Positions 8,081-12,237 of a stretch of DNA of 12,237 bases are shown piece by piece; position 1 is the first letter of the stretch, and each line of letters starts with the position of its first letter. A program made the position numbers and the translations under genes. Origin of the DNA: an uncultured Bryobacterales bacterium (lineage in GTDB: Bacteria > Acidobacteriota > Terriglobia > Bryobacterales > Bryobacteraceae); assembly GCA_937959285.1 (NCBI GenBank), contig CALGAR010000031.1:1-12237 (forward strand). Direction: 5' to 3'. The notes beneath the pieces are model-generated. The model searched no databases. It was not told the DNA's origin and was given only the letters and a program-made list of their open reading frames with translations.

Positions 8081-11000
8081 TCAGAACAGCACTTTCATTA
8101 CGAACACAACGACGCGCGGCTCGTTTCCCATGTCTGCTCTCAAGTGGCCGAACAGAGGACTGGTGACGTTGGCGCCATTGCTATCGAGCCGCCCGAACCA
8201 CGGGAAGTTTCCGGCGTTGTGCGCGTCGCAGCGGATCTGCCAGCGCACCTTCTCCTTGAACAGAAACTCCTTATACAAGGAGATGTCCGCCACGTTTAAC
8301 GGCTTGCTGCGGACGTCCGGGAAACGCGTGGGGAAGGTCCGCAACGTGAACGGCGCCGGTCCGGCAACGCGCGGGAACAGCGACGTATCGAACCAGATAT
8401 CGTACGAGACGTCGTACTGCGAACGGCCCGCCTGCTTGGCCAGCGCGTCGCGCTGCTTGTCCGTCAGCTTGGCGCTCCGCGCCTCGAGCGGAGCGGCGTT
8501 CGGAAATGCCAGCGGGAAACCGGAGTGGGACATCCAGACGCCGCTGAAGGTCCATCCGCCGATGAAAGCGTCAAGCACGCGGTTCACGTTGGAGAGGAAA
8601 TACCGGTTTCGGCCGAACGGCAGGTCGTAAGTGCCGATCACGGAGAATTGCTGCGGCACGTCAAACTCGGTCAGACGCTGCTCAAGTTTCGATTTGGTCA
8701 GCTTCGCAAGATTGACGTCCTGAGGGTTCAACACCGAAACCTGTTCCAAATTCTTCGCGATGGTGTAGGCCACCGTCATGGACAGGCCCTTGGAGAACCG
8801 CCGCGTCACCTTGAACTGTCCCGAATGATAGTTCTGGCTGCCAATCGGCACATCGGTGATTGTGACCTGTGCGAACTGCGGATAGGCATAGTAGAGTTGC
8901 CGCCGCGGTACCGTAGCGCCGTTCAGACCGGAGTTCGGCAGCAGCCCCGCCATGGGATTGGGGACCTGCTGGTTGAAATACTCGGCCCGCTGTGCCACCG
9001 GAATGCTCTCCTGCACGTCGAGCGGCACAAAATTGAGAGCCAGAGAGACCGGCATGCGTTTGGTGATGTTACCGACATAGGAGGCATCCACCAGCCAGCC
9101 GCCCGGCAGCTCGTACTGGAAGCCAGCAGAGAACTGCTGGGAGTAGGGCAGCGGCCGGTCCAGATACTGCGCCGTCACATTCTGGCCGAGGTTTGTCGCG
9201 AGGCCCTGGCTATTGCCGATCGGCTTGAGCAGCCCGTTGGGATAGATGCTGGCCGGGAAGGGATCGCTCAGAGTGGCGGCCGGGGTCAAATTGCCATCCG
9301 TCGAGGCTACGACGGGAGTCTGGCGGCTGAATCCGACCTGCTGGCCGTTGGCGGATTGCCCCAGATAGCTGAGCCCGTATCCTCCGCGGAACACGAGCCG
9401 GGAAGTCAACCGGTAGGCCGCGCCGATGCGAGGCTGGAAGTTCAGCTTCTTGGGTTCAAACGCGTACCGAAGGTCGCCGCTGTCGCCGGCATAAACCAGT
9501 CCGCCAGTGAGGCCGTTCTTGCAAGCCGCGCACTCGGAATTGACCGCCGCGGCTTTCACAGCTTCGGCAATCGGGCTCGCCTGGCCGAATCCGAAGCCGC
9601 GCAACATGCGGTTATAACGCTCAAAGCGCGGGCTCTCGTAATCCCAGCGCAAGCCGAGGTTCAGGGTAAGCCGCTGGGTCACCTTGAAATCGTCCTGGAT
9701 GAACAGGGCATAGTAATGGGAGCGGAACGCCGGGTCAATATTGGAATCTACGCGGCCGCTGGCCGGATATCCGAGCAGGAACGAGGCGAATTCGTTGCCG
9801 GAAAAGGCATCTCCCTGGAGCGGATTCGCCTGAGTCCAGGCACGTGTGAATTCGTAAAGGCCGCTTGCGTAACCGGGGTCGATGTTGTTGTCGTTGTAGC
9901 GGCGGAACTCGGCGCCGATCTTGACCAGGTGCCGCCCGTAAGTCCAGCTCACGTTCGGCTGAATCGTGTATGTATCGTGCGTCTCATAACGCGCGGCGCC
10001 TTGAGGGCCGATCTCGGAGTAAGTGCCCAGATTGAAACGCGGGAAGACAAAGCGCGTAAATTGGCTGACCAGATTATTGGAAAAGCCAAGCTGTGCCGGG
10101 TTGTAGTCGACGCCGAAGGTGTTGCCGGAAAACCCTTCATAGCGCGACAGGCCCCCGCGGATGTTCAAAACGACTGTCGGCGAGATGGTGTAGGTCCAGT
10201 CGGCGCCCCAATTGCGGGCGACGCGCGTCGAAGGATATTCATTGCTCGGTTCGGCCGGATTGTCGCCCCACACCAGGCGGGCGTAGTTCAGCCAGGGCGT
10301 CTGTCCGTAGCGGAAGGAGAAATGGCTCCGTTCGCTGAACATATAGTCCAGCTTGCCGAGCCAGGAATCATAGCCATTCTTCGCCGGCAGGAACTTGGCG
10401 TAATTATTCTGTTGGCCAAATCCGTCGCCAGGACGGTTCGCCGCCGGGTAGAACGAGGCTACCTGCGCAGCCACGGGATTGATTCGGTTCGCGGGAATGA
10501 CGTTTCCGGGAAACGGCGTGCGAACGTACTGGCCATTGGGCCCTAACTGCGTGGTCAGAGGATCGTAAATGGACACCAGTTGACCGGAGTCGTTGAAGAG
10601 CTTCGAGAAATCCCCGCGGAGTTGCTCGGCAGTGGGCAGTGTGCGGACTTCGCCGCCGGCATGGCGCTCCCGCAGGCCTTCGAGCGAGATCATGAAAAAG
10701 GCCCTGTTCCGGCCGTCAAAAACTTTCGGGATATATACCGGTCCGTCCAGTTCGAATCCGAAGGTGTTGTTCTTGAACGGCTGCTGTGGCTCGCCGTTCT
10801 TATTGGCGATCCAGTCATTTGCCCTGAATTTTTCGTTCTTCAAAAACTCGTAGAGCTGGCCATGCAAGGAATTGGTTCCGGATTTCAGCGTGATGCGGGT
10901 CACGCCGCCGCCCAGCCGGCCGAACTCCGCATCGTACGAGTTGGTCTGAATGGCGAACTCCTGGGTGGCCTGCAGAGACGGCACGAAAGCGACACCGCGG

Positions 11001-11614
11001 TCGCTGCGGGTCGCGCTGACGCCATCCAGCACGGTTTCATTCTCTCCCCGAGGTCCGCCGCTGATCGAAACGCCGTTCACGTTGCCAAAGGCGTACAGCT
11101 CCATCGAGCCCCAGTAACTGCTCGTCTTCACGACGCCCGGCTCAAGATACTGCAAGGCATACAGATTCCTGCCGCCGGAGGGCACGTTCTCCAGGATGCG
11201 GTTCTCGATCGTTGCCTGGCGCGTGGCGGTTTCCGTCTGCAGCAGCGACATCTCTGCAGTGGCGGTTACGCTCTCGGTGACCGCTCCGAGTTCCAGCGCT
11301 GCGTCGACGGCAACTTTATCCGCCGCAAACAGCGCGATTTCCTGCTTGACAAACTTTTTAAAACCTTCCTTCTCTATGGTGACTGTGTACTTGCCGGGAA
11401 GGAGAAACTGGATGACGTATCGTCCCGCAGCGTTTGTGATGGCTTCATAGGGGACGTTGCGCTCAACGCTCAGCGCCACCACTTTCGCGCCGGCCACGGC
11501 AGCTCCGGTGGGATCGGTAACTTGGCCGGAGATAGTGGCGCGGAATTCCTGTGCGGTGGCAGCTACCGCGAGCACCACCAGCAAACAACAGATTCGCATG
11601 AGAATCATTCTCAT
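8081..11614 (-). CDS. Oar-like TonB-dependent receptor with N-terminal carboxypeptidase-regulatory-like domain (complete)
   Basis: This 1177-aa outer-membrane receptor should bind and import a ligand with TonB/ExbBD energy. I chose the ATG at 11614, six bases after AAGGAG (plus positions 11621-11626); an upstream TTG at 11620 is poorly placed. A signal peptide spans residues 1-22 (MRMILMRICCLLVVLAVAAT). Residues 25-108 are a CarboxypepD_reg-like domain (ISGQVTDPTGAAVAGAKV, LLPGKYTVTIEKEGF). The plug is at about 112-250 (ILENVPSGGRNLYALQ, ETVLDGVSATR, LKSGTNSLHGQLYEF). The rest is a 22-strand-type barrel ending VVVFVMKVLF, with the C-terminal Phe expected of an outer-membrane beta-signal. The length is usual for the acidobacterial family (about 1000-1200 aa). 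It is followed after 24 bp by the propeller/toroid gene, so the two probably form one transcript. The ligand cannot be inferred. Confidence 0.96.
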   Translation of the reverse strand: MRMILMRICCLLVVLAVAATAQEFRATISGQVTDPTGAAVAGAKVVALSVERNVPYEAITNAAGRYVIQFLLPGKYTVTIEKEGFKKFVKQEIALFAADKVAVDAALELGAVTESVTATAEMSLLQTETATRQATIENRILENVPSGGRNLYALQYLEPGVVKTSSYWGSMELYAFGNVNGVSISGGPRGENETVLDGVSATRSDRGVAFVPSLQATQEFAIQTNSYDAEFGRLGGGVTRITLKSGTNSLHGQLYEFLKNEKFRANDWIANKNGEPQQPFKNNTFGFELDGPVYIPKVFDGRNRAFFMISLEGLRERHAGGEVRTLPTAEQLRGDFSKLFNDSGQLVSIYDPLTTQLGPNGQYVRTPFPGNVIPANRINPVAAQVASFYPAANRPGDGFGQQNNYAKFLPAKNGYDSWLGKLDYMFSERSHFSFRYGQTPWLNYARLVWGDNPAEPSNEYPSTRVARNWGADWTYTISPTVVLNIRGGLSRYEGFSGNTFGVDYNPAQLGFSNNLVSQFTRFVFPRFNLGTYSEIGPQGAARYETHDTYTIQPNVSWTYGRHLVKIGAEFRRYNDNNIDPGYASGLYEFTRAWTQANPLQGDAFSGNEFASFLLGYPASGRVDSNIDPAFRSHYYALFIQDDFKVTQRLTLNLGLRWDYESPRFERYNRMLRGFGFGQASPIAEAVKAAAVNSECAACKNGLTGGLVYAGDSGDLRYAFEPKKLNFQPRIGAAYRLTSRLVFRGGYGLSYLGQSANGQQVGFSRQTPVVASTDGNLTPAATLSDPFPASIYPNGLLKPIGNSQGLATNLGQNVTAQYLDRPLPYSQQFSAGFQYELPGGWLVDASYVGNITKRMPVSLALNFVPLDVQESIPVAQRAEYFNQQVPNPMAGLLPNSGLNGATVPRRQLYYAYPQFAQVTITDVPIGSQNYHSGQFKVTRRFSKGLSMTVAYTIAKNLEQVSVLNPQDVNLAKLTKSKLEQRLTEFDVPQQFSVIGTYDLPFGRNRYFLSNVNRVLDAFIGGWTFSGVWMSHSGFPLAFPNAAPLEARSAKLTDKQRDALAKQAGRSQYDVSYDIWFDTSLFPRVAGPAPFTLRTFPTRFPDVRSKPLNVADISLYKEFLFKEKVRWQIRCDAHNAGNFPWFGRLDSNGANVTSPLFGHLRADMGNEPRVVVFVMKVLF

Positions 11615-11620
11615 CAACAA

Positions 11621-11626
11621 CTCCTT
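11621..11626 (-). promoter_or_regulatory. Ribosome binding site of the complete receptor
   Basis: AAGGAG on the minus strand lies six bases before the ATG at 11614. It decides between three near starts (TTG 11620, ATG 11614, ATG 11608) in favour of 11614. Confidence 0.75.
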
Positions 11627-11701
11627 ACCAATTTACGTTGTGTAATATTTTCGAAACGGTTCCTCCGCTGCGGCAACAGCACCTCGGGCGGAAGACGCGT
11701 T

Positions 11702-11718
11702 ACGACAGAGAGTGTCGT
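11702..11718. promoter_or_regulatory. Perfect 6+5+6 palindrome, candidate operator or 5'-UTR hairpin
   Basis: ACGACA (11702-11707) and TGTCGT (11713-11718) are exact inverted repeats around the five-base spacer GAGAG. The site lies about 90-105 bases upstream of the receptor start and just downstream of the proposed -10 box, roughly +10 to +26 of the predicted transcript. That is a classic position for a repressor operator. It could also fold as a small hairpin in the leader. I cannot assign a regulator family. Confidence 0.45.
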
Positions 11719-11733
11719 TATACCATCGCTGCA

Positions 11734-11762
11734 ACTGTAAAATTAAACGAAACCGCAGTCAA
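11734..11762 (-). promoter_or_regulatory. Candidate sigma-70-type promoter for the receptor operon
   Basis: On the minus strand, TTGACT (plus positions 11757-11762) matches the -35 consensus at five of six bases. It is followed after exactly 17 bases by TACAGT (11734-11739), which matches the -10 consensus at four of six. Transcription would begin near 11727, giving a leader of about 113 bases before the ATG at 11614. The box quality is moderate. TATAAC at 11717-11722 is an alternative -10, but it lacks a good -35. Confidence 0.45.
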
Positions 11763-11842
11763 GTAACTTATTTCTGAAACGGAAGAAATGCAAATATGGA
11801 ATGGGGATTTGGTACGTCTACGAGAGCCAGGCTGGCCGTTTC

Positions 11843-11870
11843 AAAAAACAAAAAACCCGGTTTCACCGGG
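11843..11870 (-). terminator. Rho-independent terminator after the aminotransferase gene
   Basis: On the minus strand, a perfect six-base stem CCCGGT/ACCGGG (plus arms 11865-11870 and 11856-11861) closes a three-base loop. It is followed by TTTTTTGTTTTTT (11855-11843). It begins 27 bases after the natural TGA of the aminotransferase at 11897-11899, exactly where that gene's terminator is expected. It should insulate the receptor operon from upstream transcription. Confidence 0.85.
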
Positions 11871-11896
11871 GAGCGGTGCTTTTTGCCGAAGCCGTT

Positions 11897-12237
11897 TCAA
11901 AGTTGTTGACGGTTCTCGTAAATCTTGCCGACCGCCCTGACGATGTCATTCATATCGTCGCGCGTACCCAGCAGCAGCCGGTGCTCCAGGCATACGGCTT
12001 CCTAGCAGGCGCGCTCCGCGTTGGCGCAAAGGGCAGAATACGCCTCACCGGACACACCCAAGGCCGGGTTCCGGAACATCGGGTTGCGGTAGAGCGGAAA
12101 CGCGTAGCCGGGCGAGTTGGGAATCCCCTCGCCCGCCAGCGCCTTGAGGAAGTTCTGCCGGTCGACGCCGAATTTTGGGGCGTCAAATCGGAACACGTAG
12201 ATGTGAAAGGCGTGGCAGGTGGCATACGGCGGCGTCG
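11897..12237 (-). pseudogene. DegT/DnrJ/EryC1/StrS-family aminotransferase, C-terminal part, interrupted by an in-frame TAG
   Basis: Members are PLP-dependent aminotransferases acting mainly on sugar-nucleotide keto-sugars or related substrates. Only the C-terminal part is in the window. Seventy-seven residues are visible before the stop, with family features HAFHIYVFRFDAPKFGVDR, FLKALAGEGIPNSPGYAFPL, YRNPMF and ANAERAC. A TAG at 12002-12004 then interrupts the frame. The same frame continues for 34 codons with a perfectly family-like ending (EAVCLEHRLLLGTRDDMND, IVRAVGKIYENRQQL) to TGA at 11897-11899. There is no frameshift; a single base change would restore a sense codon. A terminator follows 27 bases later. 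The catalytic lysine lies upstream, outside the window. It could be a fresh pseudogene, a working protein shortened by 34 residues, a readthrough gene, or a sequencing error. Confidence 0.85.

Larger units (their letters stand above)
11653..11898. repeat. Cluster of six GAAAC(C/G)G words in both orientations
   Basis: GAAACGG occurs at 11653-11659 and 11776-11782, and GAAACCG at 11749-11755. The reverse complements are at 11836-11842, 11858-11864 and 11892-11898. One copy is inside the proposed promoter spacer and one lies just upstream of the -35; another is part of the terminator stem. The copies at 11835-11845 and 11891-11901 share the longer word GCCGTTTCAAA. The motif also occurs singly in coding regions (for example 176-182), so only the density is notable. 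Spacing is not periodic. Confidence 0.4.

Noticed and set aside
8525..10546. A 673-codon open frame on the plus strand, opposite the complete receptor gene
   Set aside because: The minus frame gives a full, family-typical receptor. The plus frame has no recognisable domain or export signal and its composition is biased (R, V, A, G, H). Long antisense frames are common in GC-rich genes.
10580..11740. A 386-codon open frame on the plus strand, opposite the receptor's N-terminal part
   Set aside because: It mirrors the conserved signal peptide, regulatory-like domain and plug of the receptor, and has no family-like content of its own.
11950..12225. A 91-codon minus-strand frame over the aminotransferase
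   Set aside because: It is out of frame with the family-typical aminotransferase residues, and its sequence is low-complexity S/T/R/P.

Overview
The window looks like a piece of a GC-rich Acidobacteriota chromosome, probably Bryobacterales/Solibacter-like. This is inferred from two very large outer-membrane receptors that begin with a carboxypeptidase-regulatory-like domain, a gene type greatly expanded in that phylum, and from secreted proteins that resemble acidobacterial and planctomycete families. No rRNA, tRNA, insertion sequence, phage gene or CRISPR array was seen.

Layout. (1) Positions 1-2824, minus strand: an Oar-like TonB-dependent receptor, open from its ATG to the window edge, so its C-terminus is missing. 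(2) Positions 2825-3037: a divergent intergenic region. (3) Positions 3038-5095, plus strand: a secreted fusion of a class-C beta-lactamase-type serine hydrolase with a DUF4185-like propeller. (4) Positions 5096-5240: a gap that may carry a 32-codon small ORF ending in a four-base overlap with the next gene. (5) Positions 5241-5711, plus strand: a PhnB/VOC-fold protein. (6) Positions 5771-8056, minus strand: a secreted protein with an N-terminal propeller and a C-terminal alpha-helical region that looks like an alpha/alpha-toroid. (7) Positions 8081-11614, minus strand: a complete 1177-aa Oar-like receptor. Genes 7 and 6 are 24 bp apart and almost certainly form one operon, receptor first. (8) Positions 11615-11896: a regulatory region with a promoter candidate, a palindrome, a cluster of GAAAC(C/G)G words and a strong terminator. 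(9) Positions 11897-12237, minus strand: the C-terminal part of a DegT/DnrJ/EryC1/StrS aminotransferase carrying an in-frame TAG 34 codons before its natural stop.

How the genes may work together (inference). The receptor plus secreted toroid protein resembles a capture-and-process pair for an oligomeric substrate, with the receptor in the outer membrane and the partner in the periplasm or outside. The divergent receptor and serine hydrolase may form a similar unit. No substrate can be named from sequence alone. The VOC-fold and aminotransferase genes show no clear link to this theme.

The points most worth a second look are the amber codon in the aminotransferase, the architecture of the protein at 5771-8056, the serine hydrolase with altered second and third motifs, the small coupled ORF at 5146-5244, and the regulatory region upstream of the complete receptor.
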